From Talaromyces rugulosus (taxonomy: Eukaryota; Ascomycota; Eurotiomycetes; Eurotiales; Trichocomaceae), in the NCBI RefSeq assembly GCF_013368755.1, contig NC_049564.1, positions 1,806,001 to 1,870,000 on the forward strand: 64,000 nucleotides of DNA. The letters run 5' to 3'. This document shows, in pieces, positions 33,703-44,321 of this stretch. The translations under genes were made by a program, and so were the position numbers. The first letter of the stretch is position 1. The number at the start of each line of letters is the position of its first letter. Under the pieces are notes generated by a model, which was not told the DNA's origin, made no database searches, and worked only from the letters and a program-made list of their open reading frames with translations.

Positions 33703-35452
33703 ATGTACAAACCGGCTCCCCCGAGACCGAGGAAAACCGGGATTGTCCGGTCGCGCACCGGCTGCAAAGGCTGCCGCGATAGAAGAACCAAGGTACCCTT
33801 TGCTGCTGCAAATAATTCACTCTGGCCGGGGAAACTAAAATTTGCAGTGCGATGAGAAAAAACCGATTTGTGGGACTTGTGAAAGACTAGGAAAGGCGTG
33901 TGAAACCGTCAAATCTCCATTTACGTTTCGAATGGTGGATGGAAACCCCTACAGAAGTTCACGAGTCGACGCGAAGAAAGAATCCTCGCCACAAAACGAT
34001 GAGCAAACCCATAGTGCTATCTCTAGTGGTCATTCTTTTGGAAATATACGTATTATCAATTCATTACAGCATACAGAAAGAGATGTCTTCTATTCTACCT
34101 ACTGGGAAAGTCAATGTCTACCAGCCTTGCATCCACTTTTCCACTCAATCAGCCGTCTTGCGAGCGACAGACCGATGCTAAAAGATGCTATTCTCGCGCT
34201 GTCTTCGTGCAACCTCAGCCGTTTGAGTGCGGAGAAGAGATTGTCTCAAACCGGGAATATGGGCTCCTTCAGCCCAAGTCTCATTCATCAAACTCGCAGC
34301 CAGTTGTATTATTCATCTGCAATTCGCAAATTCACATCCCTAAACCCTCTTGAATCTCCACAAAATGCGGCAATCATTTTAGCAGTTCAAGTTCTTTTCG
34401 CCTATTTCGAATCTTCGATGGGAAATCTCCATGGCTTTAATTGTCATGTTCAAGGAATGTCGGACTTTTTGAAGACGACGCCCAGCGTGTCTACGGACTT
34501 AACAATGCAGTCAATTCTTACTGCATGGATGCAAGTACGATTTGTGGTCTGGTGGGCTCGTGCCTACTTCAGCTCATTAGACATTCAACAGCAAATCTTG
34601 TCTGTTCCTTTGCCAACTTTACTCCCGGAATTTGCTGCCTCCCTCGACGAGAGACGAGTTGAGGTATTAGGCATCATGTGTGAGTCGCACCGACTGAATT
34701 TTGCATCACTATTTCAGTATTGGAACACTGGTCTGGTTTCCCGTCTCAAGAATGACACAAATCAAAAATCTTCTCACATGCAGCTTGCCGAAGAAAGTGA
34801 AAAACTAGATAAATGGCTTCGGCGGCTTCCATCATCTGAAGAGCCATCCAAAACCAATGTCTATGCTGTGTCTTCCAATGCAGTGGATGATAACAGAAAT
34901 GCTCTATATTTCCTCTCACACAAAGCAGCACTCAACTATGCATATTATGTAGTTGGTCGGCTCATGCAGTGCAAGAGTCCTTTAAGAAATATGCAAAGTC
35001 GGAACTCTCAAATAATCGGGCACGAATGTCACGAAGAGGAGTACTGGATACGCTTACTACTTCGAATAGCAAAAGGAACCAACCTACGGACATCGCTTAC
35101 TGAAAACAATTACACGATTGGATTCACCGGCCTACTGCTCGCTGCGATTCTTCGGTGTCAAAACATGTCCCTCGGCATTGAGATTCAAGACTGGTTAGGG
35201 GCCCTCGCGGAGTTGCAGTCAACCGAAGAGGGAGCTTTCCCGGTATATCAAACACTAGGAGTGATGAAGGCTATCAACTTCCAGAGATCCATTGGCCGTG
35301 ATGTTTTTGCAATTACGCTGCCACTGGATGACGGGGGTGGTATGCCCAAATTCACTGCTTATAGCAGTCAATTAATCACGACACTCGTTTTCTATGGGAA
35401 GTCCAACATAACCGGGGACCTCTTTGCTGAATGTGCGACGATAAATATGTAA
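33703..35452 (+). CDS. Zn2Cys6 transcription factor
   Basis: Fungal binuclear zinc-cluster regulator of 564 residues. Exon 1 (33703-33792) encodes the first two cysteines and exon 2 (33848-35452) the rest; intron 33793-33847. The six ligands are C21, C24, C31, C38, C41 and C48 (C-X2-C-X6-C-X6-C-X2-C-X6-C), flanked by the basic stretch RDRRTK. The middle region (LHPLFHSISRLASDRPMLKDAILALSS) is typical of the fungal_trans_2 (PF11951) class. A DNA target cannot be read from the protein. The candidate target genes are the SDR upstream and the SDR pseudogene downstream. Confidence 0.93.
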
Positions 35453-35639
35453 AATGACTTGATCTAGGAGAATACATTTGCTTCTTGGCGAGGTGACTCG
35501 GGGAAATATTTAGGCAAAGCGATACATGGCCTGAGATGTCCACCGATGGTCATTATTAAACATTCATGAATAATCTGGCCATTATAGCTGAGTGTGCCGG
35601 TCACAAAGAGCTGTGGGCACTGGCCAAATAAATAACACC

Positions 35640-36060
35640 ATCAGAGCTAAAGTTGACAATTGATCCTCTTTGGAGCGGCTTTCCGGTGATGCTTGACTAG
35701 ATTGGGCCCTGTTTCAACATGATCTTGGCAGCTGCTCGAAGAACAAAAAATGTGCCGTTTAAGTTGACATGGACCATTCTCTTCTAATCTTTGATCTCTG
35801 CAAAGGCAGTTCCGCCTTGATGTTTCATGGCTATGCCGGCTGCGTTTGCGACATAGCCGAGCCGGCCGAATGACTTTGACACATCCCGAAGAACTTGCTC
35901 AACACGGTCTTCTTCTGCTACATTTACTGCGTGAGTGGCCACTTGACATGATTTTAGCCTGAGCATCTGCATTGTGGTCCAACAAAGCCACGCCAGCAGC
36001 GCCCTCATCGATGGATTTGATTGCACAGGCGAAGCTGCGCCTGTAATCAACGCAAAGCCA
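35640..36060 (-). pseudogene. SDR pseudogene fragment
   Basis: Read on the minus strand, this region carries pieces of an SDR in several frames. ALITGAAS is the cofactor motif start. The frame then shifts to a GAAGVALLDHNADAQAK segment and back to HAVNVAEEDRVEQVLRDVSKSFG and YVANAAGIAMK (the NAAG strand). After EIKD there is an in-frame TAG where the family has Trp, then VHVNLNGTFFVLRAAAKIMLK, a second in-frame TAG, and IVNFSS (the catalytic Ser strand). The Tyr-Lys part is missing. At least two frame changes and two stops make it a clear relic. It may be a former partner of the neighbouring Zn2Cys6 regulator. Confidence 0.8.
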
Positions 36061-36684
36061 GAACATCCATTATAAGGAAAAGGAAATTAGATATCTTACT
36101 CTTTTGCAATTCTGTACGTTGAGCACGACGAAACTCAGGATTACAAATTGTTATTCTGATATTAGAGTGGTATCTACGCCTAAAAACGGTCTGCTTTAGT
36201 TTATTTATACATTAATTAATCCTTGTCATAGAACTATGTTAGCTCTATCCTTCAGTAGAAAACTTCAACAACTGATCATCAAATGACCGTGGACGAAAAT
36301 CAATCATGGTGAATTGTTTTTTTTTTTTCTAGATCCAATTTGGGCAAGCAGAGCTCGAAACGAGATTGCACTAGTCTGGGAATGGAAATAGTTTACCGGT
36401 ATTTAATCCATTTCAGGCAATTAGCGGCGCCATGAGAGCCACTCAACGCTTCTCATCATGAGTCATTCGGCGTAACGCAGTATCATTGGTCTACGGCAAC
36501 TAGATAAGGGCAATACAAATACTACTGTCGTCCCATCTAAGGCTCTCTATGAAATAATTGACAGCATTCATTTCAAATAATATAACTACATTCCCATAGA
36601 CTTTTTTTTTAAAATTCCATTCAAATTGAGCCAAATCTCATGCTGCCGGTCATCGATACATCTCCAAATTAGCAAACCCTCACT
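36061..36684. other. Intergenic, AT-rich
   Basis: Promoter side of the glycosyltransferase gene. Short A/T runs only; no gene seen. Confidence 0.5.
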
Positions 36685-37911
36685 ATGAGTTCACAGCATT
36701 ACCCAGTCCCGACAGGAGTTCATGTCATCTCTGAACATCTACTTGACCTACGATCAGACTCCGAAATTGACCATGACCTCCTCCACCCCAAGCCAATTAC
36801 GGACGAAAAGAACGTGTTCTTTTTCTGGCACAAGGGCTACCAAAATATGCACCCATACACAAAGCGAAACGTACGCGCCTGGCACCGCCGATTATCGAAA
36901 AAGGGATGGACAATTCGTGTTTTGGACCGACTACCATCATCGCCTTTGAATGTGGCGAACTTCCTCGATATATCAGACCCCACTATTTTCCCGCGTGCCT
37001 TTGTCGATGGCACCATCGGCGGCGACTATACGCCTCAGCACACATCCGATCTGGTCCGGCTACCACTCCTTCTCAAATACGGCGGAGTTTATACCGATGT
37101 AGGATTGATGCAAATTGGAGATTTAGACAGGCTCTGGTCCGAGACTGTTGGCAACCCGAACTCGCGATTCGAAGTACTCTCGTACAATGCCGGTCCAGAT
37201 GACAAACCTGCCTTGACAAACTATTTCCTGGCATCCAAACCGAATAATCCGCTCTTTGAACGCTGTCACAGGCTGCTGATGCATCTGTGGGCGGCTGATG
37301 GTGGCAAGAAAAATACTGAAGGCATGCACACCAGTCCGTTACTAAAGGGAATCCCGTTGATGGGAGGAGGTTTCACCATCGAAGAGAAAGGCAAAGTGAT
37401 CGATGCTGAGGAAGTGAGTAGAATGTTGACCGACTACATAATTCAAGGCCAGGTCGTGACCATGGTGCTGGGACTTGTAGATGAAGAGGACAGCTGGAAT
37501 GGACCCAAGTATTTCGCCGAGCATGTATACGGGATTGAATTCATGGAAGGCTCCCAGCTCATTAACGAATTCACCGCCTGGGATGGCCAGAAAGCATTTG
37601 ATTTGATGTCGCTGCCGCTGCCAAAGGAAGGAGAAGAAGAAACCGCCGACCAAAAGCAAGCCCGCGAGATTGTTGACCGATGTCTTCAGAGAAGCTTTGG
37701 CTTTAAGCTTGCTCACGGGATGATACTGAGAGTCTACAAAGTCACACTAGGTTCACTGTGGAGAGACAACCCAGGGTCGGACGATGTGCCAGGAACATAC
37801 GCGCATTGGTTGAGGCATGGTATTGCCTACTGGAACCAGGACAGTATTCCGCCTACTATGAACTTCAAAGAATTTCCCGCATACAAAAATGGTTTGTTGT
37901 TAAGAGAATAA
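36685..37911 (+). CDS. Glycosyltransferase, capsular polysaccharide synthesis (PF05704/GT32-like)
   Basis: Single-exon protein of 408 residues. Seen: NVFFFWHKGYQNMHPYTKRNVRAW, corresponding to the W-x-G...P block of GT32-type enzymes; then DLVRLPLLLKYGGVYTDVGLM, the conserved D-x-x-R...L-x-x-Y-GG-x-Y-x-D core, where the Asp is the sugar-nucleotide and metal ligand; and a C-terminal HGMILRVYK. There is no signal peptide or membrane anchor, so it is likely cytosolic. Similar fungal proteins are annotated as capsule polysaccharide biosynthesis proteins; donor and acceptor are unknown. The motif reads TDV where the canonical form is an Asp-x-Asp, so activity is not certain. Confidence 0.85.
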   Translation: MSSQHYPVPTGVHVISEHLLDLRSDSEIDHDLLHPKPITDEKNVFFFWHKGYQNMHPYTKRNVRAWHRRLSKKGWTIRVLDRLPSSPLNVANFLDISDPTIFPRAFVDGTIGGDYTPQHTSDLVRLPLLLKYGGVYTDVGLMQIGDLDRLWSETVGNPNSRFEVLSYNAGPDDKPALTNYFLASKPNNPLFERCHRLLMHLWAADGGKKNTEGMHTSPLLKGIPLMGGGFTIEEKGKVIDAEEVSRMLTDYIIQGQVVTMVLGLVDEEDSWNGPKYFAEHVYGIEFMEGSQLINEFTAWDGQKAFDLMSLPLPKEGEEETADQKQAREIVDRCLQRSFGFKLAHGMILRVYKVTLGSLWRDNPGSDDVPGTYAHWLRHGIAYWNQDSIPPTMNFKEFPAYKNGLLLRE

Positions 37912-38661
37912 TGATTCATGAGCGGGGTTTTAGCTATATGTACTTAGATGATAGAGATTACATTAGACAGTGATTATTATATCATATTTTAGTCTCTAAC
38001 CGATGATCGACGTGGGTCGATGTGATGTATTAGCGATCAAAGCTTCCTAGCAGAAGTCCTTGAGCACCAAGCTCTCGGAATCAAGATTATGTACTTTTCG
38101 TGGAATGGAATTACAAATACATAGTGACTTGTAACAACTCCACATGTAAATAATCAGGCTCAGGTCTGTCTCCATTTAGATTCTGTGGACTCCGAGGTAG
38201 GGCTCGGCGATCTTGTGGATTTTCCTCCATGATTTAACTTCAGTACTAAGGTAAGATGACGTTTGAATGCATGGCGCTCTACAACTGTGAGACTCACTCC
38301 ACAAATTGAGCATTACGATGGGAATGGCTTTGATACATCACTACGAAAGGAACACTTTAGTAATCTCTTATGAGTTTTCATATAGATTCATCCCTGACCA
38401 ATCCATGGTGCTAATCTAACACACACACAAGGCAAAATATATACACGAATCATCCAGTTATTGGGGTATATATAAGCGAAAGTCTAATAACCAGATTTAA
38501 TGTGGAGAATATGAAATTGTGCCCGGCAAGTCAGACAATAGTGACGCTTTATTCCAGGCGGCTATTGATGACTATCCCGCCAACATAGTTGGCCAGGGCT
38601 AGTTTATTTGAGAGCCAAGAAGAGGAAGCTCGTGTAATGGGTCAACAAGCTACGCCTCCGT
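37912..38661. other. Intergenic between convergent genes
   Basis: AT-rich 3' flanks of the glycosyltransferase and the GH64 gene. No gene seen. Confidence 0.5.
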
Positions 38662-40035
38662 TTAGTACTGACGGAAGCGGCGAATGCGGCGGGCGGGCAC
38701 AGCAGTGGTGCCGTTGTTGGTAGGGCCACCGACGGTGACACCGAGGTTCTTGGGGTTGGCAGAAGAGACGACACCAGAGGCGTTCTCGTCACTGGGGTTG
38801 ACATCATCGTAGGAGAAAGCGTAGCCCTTGCCGTCAACTTCGTACTTGTGCACAATGGACGAGTAGTAGTTGCATGGGGCAGTGGTGTAGTAGTCATCAG
38901 CACCAACACTGGGCTGGACGTTGCCACCGGGGACGAGGAAAGTACCACGGTTGAAAGCAGCACACAGACGAGCAAGGTCGGCCTTGTGGGTGTCACTGCC
39001 AGTGTTGGCGAAGGGACCAGTGTTGCAGCCAAAGATGTCACCAACGGAGGGCTTTGCGTAGGTAATCTCATCGCCATCGCAAGTAAGAGTGGTGCCATCG
39101 GAGGTGCAGCTGACTTTGCCGGCAGCGCCCTGGGTGTCGATGGTCAAAGGGTTGTCGGTGGTGAAGTTGCTGTAGACCTCATCAATGTAGTCGTTGAAGT
39201 AGTCGCTGAAACCGCTGCTAGTGTCGTCGGCGACAAAGTCGCCAGGAGCAAGTACACGCAAGACGTTACCGTCGATTTCCTGGCAGAGTTGGTCCCATGG
39301 CAAGCCATCGGCAGCAGCCTGGGTCTTGAGGTCGTTGCAAACACTGGTGACAGCGTCGCCGCTAAGACCAAGGGATTGCTGGATACCACCGCTGGTGTCA
39401 GTGAGGGTCATACCCAGAGGAAGACCGACGAAGTCGACGTAAGAGATGTTGGCCCAGAGACCACCATCTCCAGTGTAAGTGAATTCGATGAATCCCCAGT
39501 TGATTCCGGCGCTGGGGTCATCGGGGTTGGCCTGGGAAGGCTGGACAATGGAGAAAGAACCGTCCTCGTTACCAACGGTGAAGAACTGAAGCTCGCCAAC
39601 GGCAAACCAAACACGGGCAGACGAGCAGTATCCGGGAATGCTGTAGGTGGTGGTCTGGCCCTGACCGTTCAAGGGGATAGTGACAGTAGACGAGTCAATG
39701 GGCTGGGGAGTACCGCCGGAGCCAGGGTTGGTTGGGTAGAACCAGGTTCCATCAGGCTGCAGCAGGACGGGGGCGTTGCTGCTGTCAAGAGCAGTCACGT
39801 ATGAGTTAAGGCTGCCGGCAATGTTGCTGGTAATGGTCAACTCAAGAGGGGAGCCGTCCTGAGTTCCATGAGAGGTGCCCTGAAGACCGCCCTTGTAGTT
39901 CTTGGGGCTGGTGATGCTGTTCTTGGGGGTGACAATCACGTCGGCGGCGGTTCCGGGTTTCACTTCAGTGGCAGCAGCCTGCATGACGCCGGCAGCAGCG
40001 GCGAGGGCAACGGCCCATTTGGAAAGGCCAAACAT
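38662..40035 (-). CDS. Secreted glycoside hydrolase family 64 (beta-1,3-glucanase)
   Basis: Single-exon secreted enzyme of 457 residues acting on beta-1,3-glucan; family members release laminari-oligosaccharides. Seen: a signal peptide (residues 1-22), LELTITSNIAGSLNSYVTALDSSNAPVLLQPDGTWFYP at the start of the domain, FFTVGNEDGSFSIVQPS, GFIEFTYTGDGGLWANISYVDFVGLPLGM with the conserved acidic strand, and a C-terminal TTAPCNYYSSIVHKYEVDGKGYAFSYDDVNP typical of GH64 and related thaumatin-like folds. Codon use is strongly biased to C in third positions, suggesting high expression. It produces long but meaningless antisense frames. Likely roles are cell-wall remodelling or attack on other fungi. 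Confidence 0.93.
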   Translation of the reverse strand: MFGLSKWAVALAAAAGVMQAAATEVKPGTAADVIVTPKNSITSPKNYKGGLQGTSHGTQDGSPLELTITSNIAGSLNSYVTALDSSNAPVLLQPDGTWFYPTNPGSGGTPQPIDSSTVTIPLNGQGQTTTYSIPGYCSSARVWFAVGELQFFTVGNEDGSFSIVQPSQANPDDPSAGINWGFIEFTYTGDGGLWANISYVDFVGLPLGMTLTDTSGGIQQSLGLSGDAVTSVCNDLKTQAAADGLPWDQLCQEIDGNVLRVLAPGDFVADDTSSGFSDYFNDYIDEVYSNFTTDNPLTIDTQGAAGKVSCTSDGTTLTCDGDEITYAKPSVGDIFGCNTGPFANTGSDTHKADLARLCAAFNRGTFLVPGGNVQPSVGADDYYTTAPCNYYSSIVHKYEVDGKGYAFSYDDVNPSDENASGVVSSANPKNLGVTVGGPTNNGTTAVPARRIRRFRQY

Positions 40036-40212
40036 TCTGACAAAGAAAGACTAAAGTATCTATATGTTAAATCGAAGAAAGGAGTGTCGACGATTTGGAA
40101 CAAGGGTGTATCTAACACCAAAAATAAGGAATGGATCTTGTCACAGAGACAAACAGCGTGAGGGATGGAAACTAATGAGAGAGGTCGATTCCGAGTGACA
40201 GCGCCACCAGCT

Positions 40213-40220
40213 CTATTTAT
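40213..40220 (-). promoter_or_regulatory. TATA-like element for the GH64 gene
   Basis: ATAAATAG on the minus strand, about 180 bases upstream of the GH64 ATG. Weak evidence from sequence and position. Confidence 0.35.
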
Positions 40221-41692
40221 GTAGAGTTCTTCGTAGGGGGACACGGAAATAGGCCCAAGCAGCTTGTGGGCCGGTGGGACGACGGATCGTGGCTTCGGTT
40301 TACTTCTAGAGAAGCTAATATTAGACCACCTCCCCCATGTTGAGTGGAGAAATATGGCGAGAATCCCAGTCACATAAGGCTGTCATGTGCAGCCCGCGCT
40401 TGTTACCAGCTCTTTCCGGCAAGGCCAGCATGAACGAGGTCATTTTCGGTACCCACAGGGCGGGTGGTCCTCTCGCAACAGGCATAGATCCACGCGATAT
40501 AGTTGTGAGATGAAGCCGATGGCCTCCCGCTTGAGGTCGTAATGAGTGGGTATAGCCCTTTTCGGGGGCGCATTTTGGCTTCATGGACGCCGGACAACAT
40601 CAGCTTGATAGAGCTAGGCGCTAGACACATTGAGATATGTAACCAGAAACGGCCCGCCCAAGTGATCAACAGGAGTTGATGAGAGGGTTGCAACCAGCCC
40701 CTTTCTGGCCTAATCGACTCGCAGTCTCGAAACGAGCGCCGACGGCACCATTGCTTAGCACTGCCAGCCTTTGTGCTGGTAGTGGATTCGCGTGCCTTAG
40801 CAGGCAAGCTTAACTGGGAGCGCTGCTCATGACTGGATGGTGTGGGCTGCACTATGATAATCCTGGCCAATGGCAATAGACTTGTTCCTGGATTAGCCCG
40901 CGCGATGATACATTGCTCACTTTAGCTTCTCATCCTTCTGCCGTCCTGGCAATCAGAATCGCAAGCATCAACGCGGCCTGTCCGAAGCAATCACCCTCGG
41001 ACCTGGATACGCACTTCGCATTGGCAAGACGACAAACGCGGTCGCATTAGCCCGGCCCTGGTTGCCTTAAGATCAGTAGCGAGTCATTCGTTTCACGGTT
41101 GTGCTATACGGGTGTCTTGCTCTTAGATTCCGGAAGCGCCTCGCGCACAGGCATCGCAAATAGCACACCACCTAGCTCTACCAACAGGGGCCCTGACCAA
41201 CAGGCACAGCTCGTACCGAATCTGAGGCGTCTGCCAGAAGCCAGCCTCAGGACGCCGTCAGCATGTAGCCCCGATCGCCCGCCAAGTGGCCCAACACGTC
41301 GGCGTGATGACACCCGCTAACCCTTGCCCTAAACTTACTTAGGGCTAGACTCCTGATTAGGTAATTCGCGCTGGGGGGCGGCGGCAGAAAGCGCCGAATC
41401 GTCCTCATAAACAGGAGTCATCTCTGTCATCTCTGTCATGATTATTATTATTACTGTTATTTTAGTCTGCGTAAACTTCCATCTGGTGGTACGTGCCTGC
41501 TGGGCTGATCAGTGATGACCGTAGTCGCCATTACGCGGCTGAACTGCTCACTTCTCGCATTTGACGTGTGCTTCAATTACTAAGTGTTATCCCTTCTACA
41601 AAAGAGCCGATATCCCACCGATCGATGTAGTGGCATTATGGTACCACTATCATTATTGGACAGGATGCCGGCAGATATGTACCGTGTCCGCC

Positions 41693-42283
41693 TACTCCGT
41701 AATCTCGTCGAACTTTCCAGCCTGGCCCATTCGATGGGCCAGGCCAAGACCATTTTGCAACCCCAATCGTAGATCTTTGTTCCGAAATGTGGAGACGCCT
41801 CGTAGAATTCTGAATACGGAGTACCACGGACTGCCAAGGCCAGCCAGCATGCGCGAACAGAAGACTAACCACGGAGTGGATGGCAAGAGATCGCTGGGCG
41901 CGCATGGTAGTACGTTGTTACTTACCACTCGTTCGGAGACTTGCAGGGGTACGAAGTACTTACTGTTCAGTGTTTACTACCGAGTACTACTACATATTCC
42001 GGAAGTCTTTCCGGATTGTGCGGTGTAGCGTGCTGTTGTGGACGATCGTTCTTCTCACCAGCAGCTTGTCAGATATGCAGTTCGAGCCTCGATTCTCATC
42101 CGCGTTGCATCGTTCTTTCAAGCCCCATTGCGCCATACTTGATACTTACTTTCGACTACAGGATGCAGAGGCAGGCTTGGCCGTAACACTCTGCGGCTCT
42201 TGGCCAGTGGACTCCAGGCCGTCTCATGACATCAGAGTCGCACGCCTCGCAATCCTCCTCTTGCGCTGCCCCATTACGGAGTA
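41693..42283. repeat. Three TACGGAGTA/TACTCCGTA palindromic 9-mers
   Basis: The same 9-base near-palindrome occurs at 41693-41701 (as TACTCCGTA), 41815-41823 and 42275-42283, and once more at 22798-22806. Three copies within 600 bases is far above chance. My recollection is that such motifs are abundant in Aspergillus-like genomes. Function unknown. Confidence 0.6.
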
Positions 42284-44321
42284 CGCACTCGTTCCATAAA
42301 ATTAAAAACCCCGAAGCTTATAGACCCCGCACCTGTTTACTACTAAATCTCTTGTCTCTGAAAGATCTCGCTATCAGGACTGTCGGCGTAATTAGCTCCG
42401 ATATGATCTACTGCCGATGTCACCCCAGCCCTCCGTGAGATAGATGGTGTTGTGCGTCACTAATATTGGCATTCAACCATGCTATAATCAAGGGCAATGA
42501 AACACTATTTTGCTTGACAGCACATGAGACCGCCGTCGTATTGGAGTGACTTGGCGAGATTCAACTCAATCAATGCTCAATACTAATTCACGATTTCTTC
42601 GCCGGGCCCACAATGCTACAATGTGCATTTGAAAGTTGGCATGTGTGCATACGATAGCTACGAGGTCATCTGAATCCTGTTTTTTTGGCTGCTAATGTAT
42701 TACTTAGAAAGTAACAGCATTCCAGTTGTGTTTTGCCACGCAGAACCGGTCTACTTGAAACCCGACAAATCAACTTCCAGAATACAAAAGTGTATACGTT
42801 TCTACGGCTAGTCTATGACCGAGGTTGGCCAAGTGATTACGGCTCTTAATATTTGGTTTAATGAATATGTCCTAGGTAATAATCTACAAGGAATAGAAAA
42901 ACGAACAATGACTAGCTATGCACCAAGATTGTTCGGTCGTGCTGAGTCAACTTTAACCACATACCTTATTGACGTATATATAGCTCATGGCTTTTACAAT
43001 TCGGTTATCGTGGTGCATGTAATTCCTTGTACGGGCTGATCACCGATTGTCTCTCTATTTAACTGTTTTCAAATGCTATATTGACAGAATGTGTGCAGCC
43101 AATTTAGAAAAGAAGAAGTAAAGAAAACAATCTGCGAGCTTTGTAGAGCTGCTTAGTATCATGGCATTACGCGTCATACTGCTCTTTTTAGGGTACTACT
43201 AGTGTGGTAGGATTATATTTGGATCAAAAGTAGGGAAGTGCGTAGTAACAATTGCCCATGGATAAGGGAAACCCATCAACTACGGCATTATATACGACAA
43301 TATTATAGGTGTAACTGTGATGACACAGCATCAATTTAACATGAACCTGAACAGTGAGTTGGCGGGTGCCTAAGGTTCAATGTTTCAGGCAGCTATGCAC
43401 AAACATGTGTCTCTCCCATCCCACAGCAATCCAAGCACATATTTCCTCCTGGAATCTGGAGCCTTTTGAGGATATTAATCAACGAAAATTGGAGATTTTT
43501 CCAATCAAAAGTCATATATGTATTGCTCGCCTATGATCGGGAAATACGAACAGCCAATTCCACCGTATCGAAGCCTGTTCAGATCGATTGATGTCGATAG
43601 AGGAGTATATATGTCGGCCTACTTAATAATAGAGAATTCGACGAGGGTGGCAACCCTAGGCTACAAGTTAGTGGTTGGACTTTACTGATATGCGACTATA
43701 ACAATTCCCTTTTTTTGCTGCCATACGTCGGCCGAAACCCACTAGTTGACTAGGATAAACTCCTACGTAACATTGAGAGAACATTTAAAAAGACCTTACA
43801 CTGAACTGTTGGTATTTAATTGTCAAAAAATCAGTTAATGGGCGGTTGAAATGTTTCGAGGACCAAATGCGCGTAAGGTATCGTCAATATCAATTGATCA
43901 ACACCTAATTCCATTATATATTTACTTACACAGATATGCGCCAAAGCGCAAAACGAGTACAAATAATCATCGAATTCAAATTTGTATAACCAATCTATAC
44001 TCAAATACATTTATTAACATTTAAATAAACCTATAAACAATGTATAAACTAATTTATGTCCCGAGTATACACATGTAGTCACGGAAAGCTCGAGTCGACT
44101 AATTGAGTGACCAGTTGACATGATCGACATCACTGATATCAATCGATGGTCCCACTTAAGGTACCGCGATGAAGATGCCTAAAACATTGAATATGTTGGA
44201 TAATAAGGGCTTACCAAAACAATCGAAGGCTTTATGGCTAGCAGCTAACATGCTGAAAAAATGATACATTTAATCAAGCCTTTGTCAACGCAATATACAT
44301 CATAAAAAACGCCAACAGTCT

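Larger units (their letters stand above)
40036..44321. other. 4.3 kb gene desert
   Basis: No reading frame here has a recognisable domain, splice pattern or family-like text. The left half (about 40.3-42.4 kb) is visibly more GC-rich and contains ATT/ATTATT runs and three TACGGAGTA palindromes. The right half (about 42.5-44.3 kb) is AT-rich. The change of composition suggests different origins for the two halves, perhaps an old insertion, but no terminal repeats or transposase remnant can be seen. Confidence 0.55.

Noticed and set aside
38848..39804. 318-codon plus-strand frame
   Set aside because: Antisense shadow of the GH64 gene, produced by its strong third-position bias.
41561..42438. 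Overlapping frames of 70-155 codons in the 41-42 kb segment
   Set aside because: Frames in several directions with no family text, typical of GC-richer non-coding DNA.
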